Positions 1 through 7,150 of a stretch of 11,709 bases of DNA are shown piece by piece. The translations under genes were made by a program, and so were the position numbers. This DNA comes from Deltaproteobacteria bacterium (GTDB taxonomy: Bacteria > Myxococcota > XYA12-FULL-58-9 > JAUUZB01), in the NCBI GenBank assembly GCA_030590185.1, contig JAUUZB010000033.1, positions 1-11,709 on the forward strand, written 5' to 3'. The notes beneath the pieces are model-generated. The model was not told the DNA's origin. It saw only the letters and a program-made list of their open reading frames with translations, and searched no databases. Within the stretch, counting starts at the first letter, position 1, and every line of letters starts with the position of its first letter.

Positions 1-351
1 CAAAGGTCTAATAGTGCACGCCACAGAGGATCTACTAGAGCGGTGGAGGACTGCGGTCGAGAAACAAGACGGCGACTGAGTACCTACTTGCTACGTGGAC
101 TTCATGGGCAATCTTGCGGAAGCGATGGCGCCCAACGCGCAGCAGCCGCAACCCCCCGGCCGCTTCGCGTCCGGGGTCGCCGCCCGCCCTGGAGATGGAA
201 GGCTGGGCCACGCCCGACGCTTCCCGCCCTCGCCTACGGCGAGACGGCAAGCTGCTGTTTGTTGTATGCAACCGTTGGCTGGAGGCCGACTCGGCCGCGG
301 GCCGGGTAAAGGAGCCCTCCCACGTGCTATCGCTGAGGGCGGAGGTCCAAC
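1..351. other. Non-coding region upstream of the AraC-type regulator
   Basis: I see no credible gene here. The open frames on both strands have the arginine-, proline- and alanine-rich composition of spurious frames in GC-rich DNA. The stretch holds an imperfect hairpin at about 220-251, whose core arms CTCGCC and GGCGAG (229-234 and 238-243) flank a 3-base loop, with weaker pairing outside. It lies about 100 bases before the regulator start and may be part of its 5' leader. No confident promoter was found; the T-rich patch near 255-270 is a weak possibility. The region ends in a strong ribosome-binding site, GGAGG at 341-345. Confidence 0.5.
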
Positions 352-1347
352 GTGTCGCAACCCCACTCCCCGGACGTGGCGCAGAGCCAATACGTCGCCC
401 GCATCAACCGCGTCATGGACTACATCGACGCCCACCTCGATGAGGAGCTGACCCTCGAGAGCCTGGCCCGCGTCGCCTGCTTCTCCAGCTACCACTTCCA
501 TCGCATCTTCGGCGTGATGACCGGCGAGCGTCTGGCTCAGTTCATCGCCAGGCTGCGCTTGGAAAAGGCCGCCATGCAGCTGTTGCAGAACGAGCAAAAG
601 TCGATCACCGAGGTCGCCCTCGACAGCGGCTTCGCCTCCTCGGCCACCTTCGCCCGGGCCTTCAAGCGTCACTTCGGGTTGAGCGCCAGCGAGTGGCGCA
701 GCACGTCGGGCAAGTCGGATCGCAAGATCGGCAAACCGAAGAGCAAGCCCGGCCATACGATTCGCAAGCCGGGCGAAGCCTTCGAGGTCTCAGCCCGCTA
801 CCTTGACCCCAGCAACCCCAACCTCCGCTGGAGAATCACCATGAACAACGAGAGCAAACTCACCGCCGACGTCGAAATCCAAGAGATGCCCACCATGCAC
901 CTGGCCTACGTGCGCCACGTCGGCCCCTATGCCGGAAACAACGAGCTCTTCGCCGGGCTCTGGCAGAAGCTCTGTACCTGGGCGGGACCCCGGGGGCTGC
1001 TGCAGCCACCGGAGACCAAGATGCTGTCGATCTACCACGACGATCCGAACATCACCGACGAGGAGAAGCTCCGGGTCTCGGTCTGCATCACCGTGCCGCA
1101 GGACACGCCGGTCGACGGGGAGATCGGCACCATGGATGCCCCCGGTGGCAAGTACGCCGTGGCCCGCTTCGAGCTCGACCCGAGTCAGTATGGCGACGCC
1201 TGGGCGGCGGTCTTCGGCGGCTGGCTGCCCCAGAGTGGCTTCCAGCCCGACGATCGCCCGGCCTTCGAGATGATGCTCGGTGACCCGGAGCAACATCCTG
1301 AGCACAAGCACAGCGTCGCCATCTGCGTGCCGGTCAAGCCGCTCTGA
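352..1347 (+). CDS. AraC-family transcriptional regulator with C-terminal GyrI-like effector-binding domain
   Basis: This 331-residue cytoplasmic regulator joins an N-terminal AraC/XylS DNA-binding domain (about residues 12-117) to a C-terminal GyrI-like (SbmC/BmrR-type) small-molecule-binding domain (about 170-329). The first domain shows both helix-turn-helix units: the region around LESLARVACFSSYHFHRIF (35-53) and the region around ITEVALDSGFASSATFARAF (85-104). The second shows the family pattern: RHVGPY (188-193), IYHDDP (227-232), PGGKYAV (264-270), WLP (291-293) and a ligand-pocket-type Glu in FEMML (305-309). A basic linker (about 118-145) joins them. The start is GTG at 352, six bases after GGAGG. 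Proteins of this layout (Rob-like) often control drug efflux or stress genes after binding hydrophobic cations; the ligand here cannot be read from sequence. It is a lone gene with no transporter beside it, so the target is unknown. A hairpin follows the stop. Confidence 0.93.
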   Translation: MSQPHSPDVAQSQYVARINRVMDYIDAHLDEELTLESLARVACFSSYHFHRIFGVMTGERLAQFIARLRLEKAAMQLLQNEQKSITEVALDSGFASSATFARAFKRHFGLSASEWRSTSGKSDRKIGKPKSKPGHTIRKPGEAFEVSARYLDPSNPNLRWRITMNNESKLTADVEIQEMPTMHLAYVRHVGPYAGNNELFAGLWQKLCTWAGPRGLLQPPETKMLSIYHDDPNITDEEKLRVSVCITVPQDTPVDGEIGTMDAPGGKYAVARFELDPSQYGDAWAAVFGGWLPQSGFQPDDRPAFEMMLGDPEQHPEHKHSVAICVPVKPL

Positions 1348-1366
1348 GGCCCGGCCGTGTCGAGGC

Positions 1367-1390
1367 GCCCCGGTCTTACGAGGCCGGGGC
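1367..1390 (+). terminator. Strong hairpin downstream of the AraC-type regulator, probable terminator
   Basis: The arms 1367-1376 and 1381-1390 form a 10-bp stem with a single G-T wobble, closed by the loop TACG. In RNA this is UACG, one of the exceptionally stable UNCG tetraloops. It lies 19 bases after the regulator stop. The 3' flank is pyrimidine-rich (TCACTCCTCTTC) but not a true T-run, so it could be an intrinsic terminator or a 3'-end-stabilising hairpin. The next gene converges on it from the other strand, with no other clear terminator in 1348-1543. Confidence 0.7.
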
Positions 1391-1543
1391 TCACTCCTCT
1401 TCACGCAACTCCATCGCGCCTTTTCCGGTATCTCACCTGGTCCATTGCGACCGGCGCCTAGGAACAAGGCATCTCTCCCGGCCGGGTAACAGATCGTAAT
1501 CCGATACCACTACCATATTGATGTGACAGCCGTAGCGGTCGGT

Positions 1544-2542
1544 CTATTCGCCGTCGGCCGTGATCCGTTCCCACAGCGCCTCGCGAGCTTCGCCCTCTAG
1601 CGTCACGAGCTGATTACTGAACAACAGCAGGAGGACGAGGTCGATCCTCTGGAGAACCTCCCTCTTTTCGAGGCTCCGCAACATCTCCGTGAGCTCCGCG
1701 AAGGCGTCGCAGCAAGCAGCCATGGCAACTCGAACCCGCAACGGCGTCGCTCCACCAAAGACTCCGCCGAGCTTGCCGATTACCAAACCAATGACGCCGC
1801 CGCCTGCGAAGCCGATCAAGCTGCCCAATCCCTCGGTGCCATGCAGCAGGTCGAGCCAGGCGCCGACCCCGCCAGGAACCACGAACGCCGCGGCGCCCAA
1901 CAGCCCCGCAATACCCCTCAACCTTGCCGCACGACCTCTCTCTTTTTTCCATTTCTTGAAGACCTTCAGGTACGCCTTGTGAAGGTCCTCCGCGTCCGGC
2001 TCGAACATCGGCGCGACGACACCGTCGCTGAGCGTTACGAGGATCTCATCGGGAAAGAGGCCGAGGGCTGCTTCTGAGCTCTGCCCTCTACCTGCCACGG
2101 ACTCGAGGCAACGTTGGTACTCCTGGCTAACGACGCCCGCGTCGAAGCCCGCTCTGAGGGCGCCCCTGACGGCGGTCGGATCGAGCTTTTCAGCAAGCAG
2201 CTTCTCTCTCCGGCGGGCATTGTTCGGGGTCTCCTTTGGCGGTGGGTAGCGCGCCCCTTCAACAGCCCTGACCCGCCGGGCGAGCGGTAGGTCCATCTTT
2301 TGGAGAAGATAGTCGGCACGGGTCTCCAACCGCTTCGCCAGAACGACGCCCTTGCCATCCGGGAGTCTCGCCGACACCACATCTTCGAGGCTCCTCAGCG
2401 TTTCGTCGGGATTCTTGAGCCACCGACGAGCGTGTCTCTTGGATTTCGGTACCGAGAGTAAGTCTATTTCCCCCGTGAGCTTGTCGGCCGCGCCCTTGGC
2501 CAGCTCCCGCAGTTTGCCGAACACGGTGATCCCCGCGATCAA
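1544..2542 (-). CDS. Hypothetical protein with glycine-rich hydrophobic segments
   Basis: This protein of up to 332 residues is not one I recognise. The first 200 residues are charged and mostly helical (many Lys, Arg, Glu and Leu), with no signal peptide. Residues about 207-233 and 237-265 are glycine- and alanine-rich hydrophobic stretches, containing IAGLLGAAAF and FAGGGVIGLVIGKLGG. Their GxxxG-like spacing resembles glycine-zipper membrane hairpins. After them comes a helical tail with a run of leucines (LVLLLLF, 302-308). A soluble front part with a membrane-inserting hairpin is therefore likely; a pore-forming or membrane-tethering role is only a guess. The start is uncertain: TTG at 2542 has no ribosome-binding site, while GTG at 2524 follows GGGG by 6 bases. 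Codons appear less GC-biased than in the metabolic genes to the right, judged by eye. It stands alone, 376 bases downstream of the secreted-protein gene on the same strand. Confidence 0.75.
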   Translation of the reverse strand: MIAGITVFGKLRELAKGAADKLTGEIDLLSVPKSKRHARRWLKNPDETLRSLEDVVSARLPDGKGVVLAKRLETRADYLLQKMDLPLARRVRAVEGARYPPPKETPNNARRREKLLAEKLDPTAVRGALRAGFDAGVVSQEYQRCLESVAGRGQSSEAALGLFPDEILVTLSDGVVAPMFEPDAEDLHKAYLKVFKKWKKERGRAARLRGIAGLLGAAAFVVPGGVGAWLDLLHGTEGLGSLIGFAGGGVIGLVIGKLGGVFGGATPLRVRVAMAACCDAFAELTEMLRSLEKREVLQRIDLVLLLLFSNQLVTLEGEAREALWERITADGE

Positions 2543-2918
2543 GGTTTGAGAGATGTCGAGCGGTGATTCTCCTCAAAGCAAGGGGAATCGACCGCCCAAT
2601 AATGCTGCGAGTGGACGGAGAGTATGCAAAACAAACCACGTCTGTCGAGCCGGGAGGGGAAGGAGAGAGTTTGGAGCAACCCTGCTCCCATCCCGCCGGG
2701 GACGTCTCGAGCGGCGTGTGCGCATCGCCGGCATCATCCACAACCCTTTCAATGTAGGGCTGTTTGGTTGTTCCCAAGCTCGGAGGTGTCATGGCGACGG
2801 TCATGGGCCACTCCTGCGTTCGTGCGCGCTGAGAGTGTCCCGGTGTTGGGTTCTCACCTTCCAGACCGATCGGGTGAGAACCGCCCCGAGCTTCACCTTT
2901 GGCTATCGGGGCCTGGAA
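2543..2918. other. Intergenic region of 376 bases with hairpins and no supported gene
   Basis: This lies between two minus-strand genes. It contains the inverted repeat at 2849-2882 and a smaller one at 2910-2930 (arms GGCCTG and CAGGCC) that overlaps the stop of the secreted-protein gene; both could end its transcript. A minus-strand frame opens with ATG at 2804, six bases after AGGAG (2812-2816). It runs into the next gene in the wrong frame, and its composition is not convincing. A second good ribosome-binding motif, GAGGAG on the minus strand (2569-2574), has no ATG, GTG or TTG at normal spacing in the frame of the downstream gene. No promoter could be called with confidence. Confidence 0.45.
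2849..2882. repeat. Perfect 10-bp inverted repeat between minus-strand genes
   Basis: GGTTCTCACC (2849-2858) and GGTGAGAACC (2873-2882) are exact reverse complements separated by 14 bases. On the minus strand the hairpin begins 36 bases after the stop codon of the secreted-protein gene, which suits a transcript-end structure. No T-run follows, so an intrinsic terminator is not proven. It is about 300 bases ahead of the next gene, so an operator for that gene is also possible. Confidence 0.6.
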
Positions 2919-3788
2919 TTACCGCAGGCCGGCGAAGCCGAGAATCTCGCGGAAGGCACCGGCGAAGACCTTGGGGAGCTCGGTTGGGCCGCCGGGCGCT
3001 ACTCGGCTTGCTCGCGCCTTGACCTTGGCCTTCGCCACGTCGATGAGCTTGACCGATAGAACGTGGTCACGGCCGACTGAGCCGAGGTTGGAGGTGATGA
3101 GGAACTCGACCGCTAGGGCACCGGCGCTGATTCCCGCACACGGCTCCCTGGCGCGCGCCGCATTCGCCGGCGCGGGCGACAGCCGGGTACCGAGCAAATC
3201 GTCGACATCCTCTTGGCTCACGCTATCGACCTTGCCGGCGGTGGCCAGAATGGAGAGCAAGAGATCATCGAAGATCGCCTTCGGCCAAGGCGAGCGTTCG
3301 TCGGTTCGGACCGGCATCATCGCAACCCGGCTTCCACCCGGGGCGGGGGGGGACGCCAACAATAGATCCTCGACCACAATGGCCGCCATTTTGGCGGGCT
3401 CCCTCGGCGCCAAGGCATAGCGGCGCGGCGTTCCGGTGAGGCTCGGAAACACGATCTTCGCCGTGGCCAAGGTGCTGGAGGGGTGGCGCGCCACTCGCAC
3501 CACCAAGGCTCCGGCCGCGCCTCTCTTCATCATGTCGTCGATCAGGCAAGCGGTCTCGGTGCAGCATTTGTCGAGTCCTGCGGTTCTGTCCAAGAGTTGG
3601 TAGCGGCCGCTCTTGGCGACCACGGCTCTGACCGCCTCGACGACCGCTGCTTGGTCCTCACCGGCTTCGACCTGCAGCCAGAGCGTGGATCGCGACGTCT
3701 GGGTGGCACTGAGGGGGGCGGCCCAAAGCAACATCGCCAGGCCGCAGGCCTTCCATCGCGATTCAAAGATCAGACACATCTGTTCCAC
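2919..3788 (-). CDS. Secreted protein of unknown function with two similar CsgG/TolB-N-like modules
   Basis: This 289-residue protein has a Sec-type signal peptide (about residues 1-28: basic SRWKA, hydrophobic core, then a small-residue site near PLSATQ), so it should act outside the inner membrane. It has no lipobox. The mature part seems to hold two related units. The first (about 36-145) has a GRYQLLDR strand, a Cys-rich stretch (Cys75, Cys76, Cys81) and GAAGALVVRVA. The second (about 153-289) has a VDSVSQEDVDDLLG segment, Cys217 and GALAVEFLI. This order of helix, strand, Cys region and 'GA-x-hydrophobic' strand resembles the CsgG/TolB-N-like fold of periplasmic proteins, but I infer this from pattern alone. 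The start is GTG at 3788, six bases after the nitroreductase stop; ATG at 3779 is an equally good choice. Neither has a strong ribosome-binding site, so translation may be coupled to the gene before it. Confidence 0.75.
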   Translation of the reverse strand: MEQMCLIFESRWKACGLAMLLWAAPLSATQTSRSTLWLQVEAGEDQAAVVEAVRAVVAKSGRYQLLDRTAGLDKCCTETACLIDDMMKRGAAGALVVRVARHPSSTLATAKIVFPSLTGTPRRYALAPREPAKMAAIVVEDLLLASPPAPGGSRVAMMPVRTDERSPWPKAIFDDLLLSILATAGKVDSVSQEDVDDLLGTRLSPAPANAARAREPCAGISAGALAVEFLITSNLGSVGRDHVLSVKLIDVAKAKVKARASRVAPGGPTELPKVFAGAFREILGFAGLR

Positions 3789-3794
3789 TGACTG

Positions 3795-4337
3795 TTAGGA
3801 CTGGACCGGGTCGAACCGGCCGGTCCGGTTCCAACTCACCTTGGCGGATTCGAGCCTCTCGGCGGCGACACCGGGTTTGGTCTCGGCCGGGTGGCCGACG
3901 GCGATGACCGACTCGACCCGCAGGTGCGCCGGGATGCCGAGCAGCTCTTGAACGTAGGCTTCGGCGCTCTGTTGGTCGTCGTGGGGGCGCGCACGGATCT
4001 GGACCCAGCAGCTGCCGAGCCCGAGCGAGTGGGCGGCGAGATGGGCGATGATCGACACGATGGCGCAGTCCTCCACCCAGACATCGGTCGCGGTCTCGTC
4101 CCCAAGGACCACGATCGCGAGAGTTGCCCCTTTGAGGAAAGAGGAGCCGTGAGGTTTGGCGCTCGCTAGGCGTTCGAGTAGCTCGCTGTCGTCGATGAAC
4201 ACGAAACGCCAGGGATTGCGGCCCCGGGAGGAGGGGGCGCGAAGTACAGCTTCTTGCAGCAGCGCCCGTGTCTCGTCGGAGATCGGTTCGTTGGTGTACT
4301 TGCGGATGCTGCGGCGGGTACGAAGGAGATCGATCAT
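3795..4337 (-). CDS. Nitroreductase family protein (FMN-dependent oxidoreductase)
   Basis: This 180-residue protein belongs to the short form of the nitroreductase family: homodimeric cytoplasmic flavoenzymes that use NAD(P)H to reduce nitro compounds, quinones, enones or other electron-poor substrates. Residues 7-14 (TRRSIRKY) match the FMN-phosphate-binding start of the family. APSSRGRNPWRF (34-45) matches the FMN/active-site loop, LGLGSCW (105-111) the second flavin-contact region and IAVGHP (145-150) the closing segment. The length is close to that of compact family members. The ATG start has GAGG five bases upstream. The secreted-protein gene follows after 6 bases, so the two are probably one transcript, though no functional link is evident. 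The physiological substrate cannot be told from sequence. Confidence 0.92.
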   Translation of the reverse strand: MIDLLRTRRSIRKYTNEPISDETRALLQEAVLRAPSSRGRNPWRFVFIDDSELLERLASAKPHGSSFLKGATLAIVVLGDETATDVWVEDCAIVSIIAHLAAHSLGLGSCWVQIRARPHDDQQSAEAYVQELLGIPAHLRVESVIAVGHPAETKPGVAAERLESAKVSWNRTGRFDPVQS

Positions 4338-4352
4338 CGGTGCCTCGGCGGT

Positions 4353-4382
4353 ATTTTGAGATCAAAGGAGTCGGCGGCTCAA
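4353..4382 (-). promoter_or_regulatory. Possible sigma-70-type promoter for the nitroreductase gene
   Basis: On the minus strand TTGAGC (4382-4377) and CAAAAT (4358-4353) are separated by 18 bases. Each matches four of six consensus positions. A transcript from here would have a very short leader before the ATG at 4337. The match is modest, and GC-rich organisms often depart from this consensus. Confidence 0.25.
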
Positions 4383-4513
4383 TACGTGCCGCGGCCCGCT
4401 ACGGGAAGGCCACCTAGTTCTCCGAGCTCGTCCATCTTCACAGGGCAGCGATCCCATTGTTTGATCGTCAGCCTGATCGCTTCGTGAACCACTACAACCC
4501 GGTTTTCACACAA
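4379..4513 (-). CDS. Doubtful small ORF upstream of the nitroreductase gene
   Basis: A minus-strand frame could start at TTG 4513, six bases after GGGG, and encode 44 residues ending in a plausible soluble tail (KMDELGELGGLPVAGRGTY). It stops 41 bases before the nitroreductase start. The composition is more protein-like than most chance frames here: valine-rich, acidic and not arginine-dominated. It could be a small gene at the head of the operon, or the remnant of a longer one, because the frame stays open further upstream, under the start of the divergent gene. No family is recognised. The possible promoter at 4353-4382 overlaps its stop. Confidence 0.2.
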   Translation of the reverse strand: MCENRVVVVHEAIRLTIKQWDRCPVKMDELGELGGLPVAGRGTY

Positions 4514-4531
4514 CTCGGACCCCGGACAACC

Positions 4532-4537
4532 GATAAT
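4532..4537 (+). promoter_or_regulatory. Possible -10 element for the 498-residue protein gene
   Basis: GATAAT matches five of six positions of the sigma-70 -10 consensus and lies in an AT-richer patch about 70 bases before the start at 4605. No convincing -35 hexamer sits 16-18 bases upstream, so this is weak evidence. Confidence 0.25.
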
Positions 4538-4604
4538 TTGAGTAACTGCCGGGGGTGTGACCGAAAGGCCGCCACCCCCGTATCTCAATCTCCGAGGACC
4601 GATG

Positions 4605-6101
4605 ATGATGACCCTGCGCCACTCAGCGAAAGCTGATCTGCTCAGCCATACCCTCGAGCGCCGAGCCAACACCGTTGCTCGCACGCCGCAACTCTCCAGG
4701 TCGGAGAAGACCGCTCGCATCAAAGGGCTGACCGCGGAGGCGGAGAAGAAGCTCAATATCATGCGCGCCAGCGGGCGCCTGAGCAACGACCAGTACGATG
4801 GCAGTGGTGTGGCGGGCACCCTCGCCACAACCGGCGGCGAGCTCGGTGAAATCTATCGGGCATCGGGGCGGGCCTTGGCCCTGATCGACAGCGCTAGCCC
4901 GGCCAAGCTGATCGGCGCCATCCTCTACGACTCCCACCGTTTCGACAACTGGACCATGACCGGCCAGACCGCCAGCGGCGAGGGCTTTCACCTCCGCTTG
5001 GGCAGCCACGGCGGCGACCAGGAGGTTGAGCCCGGCGACAGCGCCGAGGGTTTTCCTTTCTCCGGGGGCAAGTGGGTCGAGGGGGAGCTGATCCTCGGTG
5101 GCCGCGCCTATGGCATCAACAATCGCTACCCTGATTGTATGGAGATCAAACGGGACGACGCGGGCACGCCGGTGGCGGTGAAGATCCGCACCCGCGCCTC
5201 GATGCGCGAGCTCGGTTGCGAGACGATCGAAGACGGCGGCGCCGCCTGGCGCGAGCGCCGGGCCGAGACCGGAAGTGGCAAGGAGTTTCTGCTCGAGATG
5301 GAATTTCCCCTCGCGGCGGGCGGCGGTGACAAAAAGTTCTTCGGCGCCGCAGGCATCGGCTTCCGAGATCAAAACTACGGCTTCGAGCTCGAGGGCGGCA
5401 CCGTCACCCTCACCGCAGTGGACGACGATGATCAGCTCTCGGGCGCGCCCGTGACGCACAGCATCGACAGCGGCTTCGGCGCCTGGGAGGTCGGGCAGTT
5501 CACCAACGTGCCGCGGTCACCCGAGGCTGCCTATCGATATGTTGGAGGCCAACACCTCGACCTCGACGCCACCATCCTGCGCCTGGAGCAACGCAACCCC
5601 GCCGCGGTAGCCGCCCTCTGCCAGGATCTCGGCATCGAAGCCTCCGGGGCTGACCGGCTCGCCGCCGTGCTCGGCGCCATCAGCTCCATGAACCGTGATA
5701 TGCGCGAGCAGACGGCGCGCCTGATCGCGACCGCTGTCCGCGAAGGTGCATTTGTCACTACCAACGCACGCACCAGCGCTGTGCAGTTCGAGGGTAAAAC
5801 TCTCAATCAAGGGGCCGCCGGCCGTGTCATGTCCCTGTTGACCTTGCGCCGGGTGATGGATGAAGCCGGTGCCATCGACTCGGCGGGCAACTTCGCGAGC
5901 TACGAGAAGAACCAGCTCCTCGATCCGCTGATTCGCAATCCGCAAATCGTCGAGCCCTTGGCCATCGTCTCATCTCAGGATGTTCCCCTATACGAGGACG
6001 GGGAGCAGACCGGGATGCTCGAGCGCCGCACCGTGATCCTCTACGATCACGAGGCCGGCAAGTTCGGGATCGGATTCCAAGAGGTCTTTCACGACACCTA
6101 G
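4605..6101 (+). CDS. Hypothetical protein, unrecognised, 498 residues
   Basis: I do not recognise this protein. It has no signal peptide and no clear membrane segment, so it is probably cytoplasmic. The N-terminal part (about residues 1-70) is charged and helical. About 105-290 is rich in Gly, Asp and Glu and looks like beta strands (for example GGKWVEGELILGGRAYGIN and GFRDQNYGFELEGGTVTLTA). About 315-385 is an Ala/Leu-rich helical block, and the last 60 residues return to beta-like segments ending in FGIGFQEVFHDT. The frame opens at GTG 4557, but GAGGA at 4594-4598 is spaced properly only for the ATG codons at 4605 or 4608 (an ATG triplet begins at 4602), so I chose 4605. The long open frame and native-looking composition support a real gene. 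It is transcribed away from the nitroreductase operon and stands alone, converging on the CPBP gene. Confidence 0.8.
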   Translation: MMTLRHSAKADLLSHTLERRANTVARTPQLSRSEKTARIKGLTAEAEKKLNIMRASGRLSNDQYDGSGVAGTLATTGGELGEIYRASGRALALIDSASPAKLIGAILYDSHRFDNWTMTGQTASGEGFHLRLGSHGGDQEVEPGDSAEGFPFSGGKWVEGELILGGRAYGINNRYPDCMEIKRDDAGTPVAVKIRTRASMRELGCETIEDGGAAWRERRAETGSGKEFLLEMEFPLAAGGGDKKFFGAAGIGFRDQNYGFELEGGTVTLTAVDDDDQLSGAPVTHSIDSGFGAWEVGQFTNVPRSPEAAYRYVGGQHLDLDATILRLEQRNPAAVAALCQDLGIEASGADRLAAVLGAISSMNRDMREQTARLIATAVREGAFVTTNARTSAVQFEGKTLNQGAAGRVMSLLTLRRVMDEAGAIDSAGNFASYEKNQLLDPLIRNPQIVEPLAIVSSQDVPLYEDGEQTGMLERRTVILYDHEAGKFGIGFQEVFHDT

Positions 6102-6141
6102 GCCGACGGGCCCCTGCACCTGCCGCCACCGCTCACCTCAC

Positions 6142-7110
6142 TCAAACCAACAACGCAAACCCCACCAACGCCAGGCCATTGAACAACGCGTGCGCGATCA
6201 CCGCCGCCGCGAGCCGCCCGCGCCACAAAAATATGACGCTGAACCCAACCCCCAACGCCGTGGCCTGCGCCATGGCCAGGGTGCCTTCGTAACCGTGACC
6301 CAACCCGAACAGAACCGAGGAGACGAGAACTGCGACCCACCACCGACCGGTGATCACCCGCAGGCGCGGCAGAAAAAACCCGCGAAACGCCACCTCCTCA
6401 GCGAGGGCCGCGAAGATGATCACCAGCACGAATCCCGGGACGGGGATCTCCGCCAGCAGTCCTTCGAATGCCGATGTTCGTGTGGCTGTCTCGGCCTCGA
6501 TACCACCGGTCAACAGGAATGGTATCGCCAACATCATCGAAGCGATGAGGTGCCACACCACTAGAGGCAACAACAGCGGCACGCCGAGCGCCGCCTCCCT
6601 CGCCAAGCCATTGCGCCGAATGCCCATCGAATCCGATCCCTGGCCCGCGCCAGCCAGCAACACCCCTACCAACGACACCACGCACAGGGATGTCACCACC
6701 ATCGCTACCGCCGCCCACCAACTATCCCCAGGCGCCGCGGGCGGCTCGATCAACTCGGCCGCAACATCCAACACCGCCGGTTGCGCCGGCGCAGTAACCC
6801 CGACCACGAGATAGGCGATCGCCACGACCGCCACCAACCCAACGCCGACCAGCGCGGCACGGCGTTGACCCGCGCGCCACAAACGACTCGGCCCCAAAAG
6901 GCCAATGGCCCACGCCGCCACCACCGCGGCTAACCCGGCGGTCGCCAGTGGGTTGTCAATCTCAGCCTCGCCGCCGATGCCCGGCAGCAGCGCCAGCAGA
7001 TGCCCGCCAAAGAAGAGCAGGAAGATCAACGACACCTCGCTGATCGCGCGGCCACGTCCCGGAACACCCCGCAAGAGAGCGTCGCTTCGATTCGCGTCGA
7101 TCAACTGCAT
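6142..7110 (-). CDS. CPBP family intramembrane metalloprotease (CAAX protease/ABI type)
   Basis: This 322-residue multi-pass membrane protein has about eight hydrophobic segments and all three active-site motifs of the CPBP/ABI family (Pfam PF02517 type). They are EEVAFRG (Glu238, Glu239, Arg243), LFGLGHG (His272) and AHALFNG (His307, Asn311). In the family these residues coordinate the metal for peptide cleavage within the membrane. Members process prenylated CAAX-type proteins in eukaryotes; bacterial members act in bacteriocin immunity, secretion or unknown roles, so the substrate is open. The frame extends to GTG at 7140, 10 bases from the RibA stop. I prefer ATG at 7110, 40 bases downstream of RibA, because of the ATG and a weak GGTGG upstream, though neither site is strong. 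It is the last gene of the minus-strand run and converges on the 498-residue gene, only 40 bases apart. Confidence 0.92.
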   Translation of the reverse strand: MQLIDANRSDALLRGVPGRGRAISEVSLIFLLFFGGHLLALLPGIGGEAEIDNPLATAGLAAVVAAWAIGLLGPSRLWRAGQRRAALVGVGLVAVVAIAYLVVGVTAPAQPAVLDVAAELIEPPAAPGDSWWAAVAMVVTSLCVVSLVGVLLAGAGQGSDSMGIRRNGLAREAALGVPLLLPLVVWHLIASMMLAIPFLLTGGIEAETATRTSAFEGLLAEIPVPGFVLVIIFAALAEEVAFRGFFLPRLRVITGRWWVAVLVSSVLFGLGHGYEGTLAMAQATALGVGFSVIFLWRGRLAAAVIAHALFNGLALVGFALLV

Positions 7111-7150
7111 CGCACCACCGGATGAGGACGCGACAGGCACCCCGGCCTAC

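Noticed and set aside
91..1467. Two long minus-strand frames opposite the AraC-type regulator
   Set aside because: They mirror a well-recognised regulator gene and show arginine-, glycine- and alanine-rich chance composition.
3803..3826. Inverted repeat GGACCGG/CCGGTCC near the nitroreductase stop, as a terminator
   Set aside because: It is inside the last codons of the gene, has no T-run, and the next gene starts only 6 bases after the stop.
4623..5459. Long minus-strand frame opposite the 498-residue gene
   Set aside because: Antisense frames stay open easily in GC-rich genes. It has no family match, and the plus-strand frame is longer with a good ribosome-binding site.
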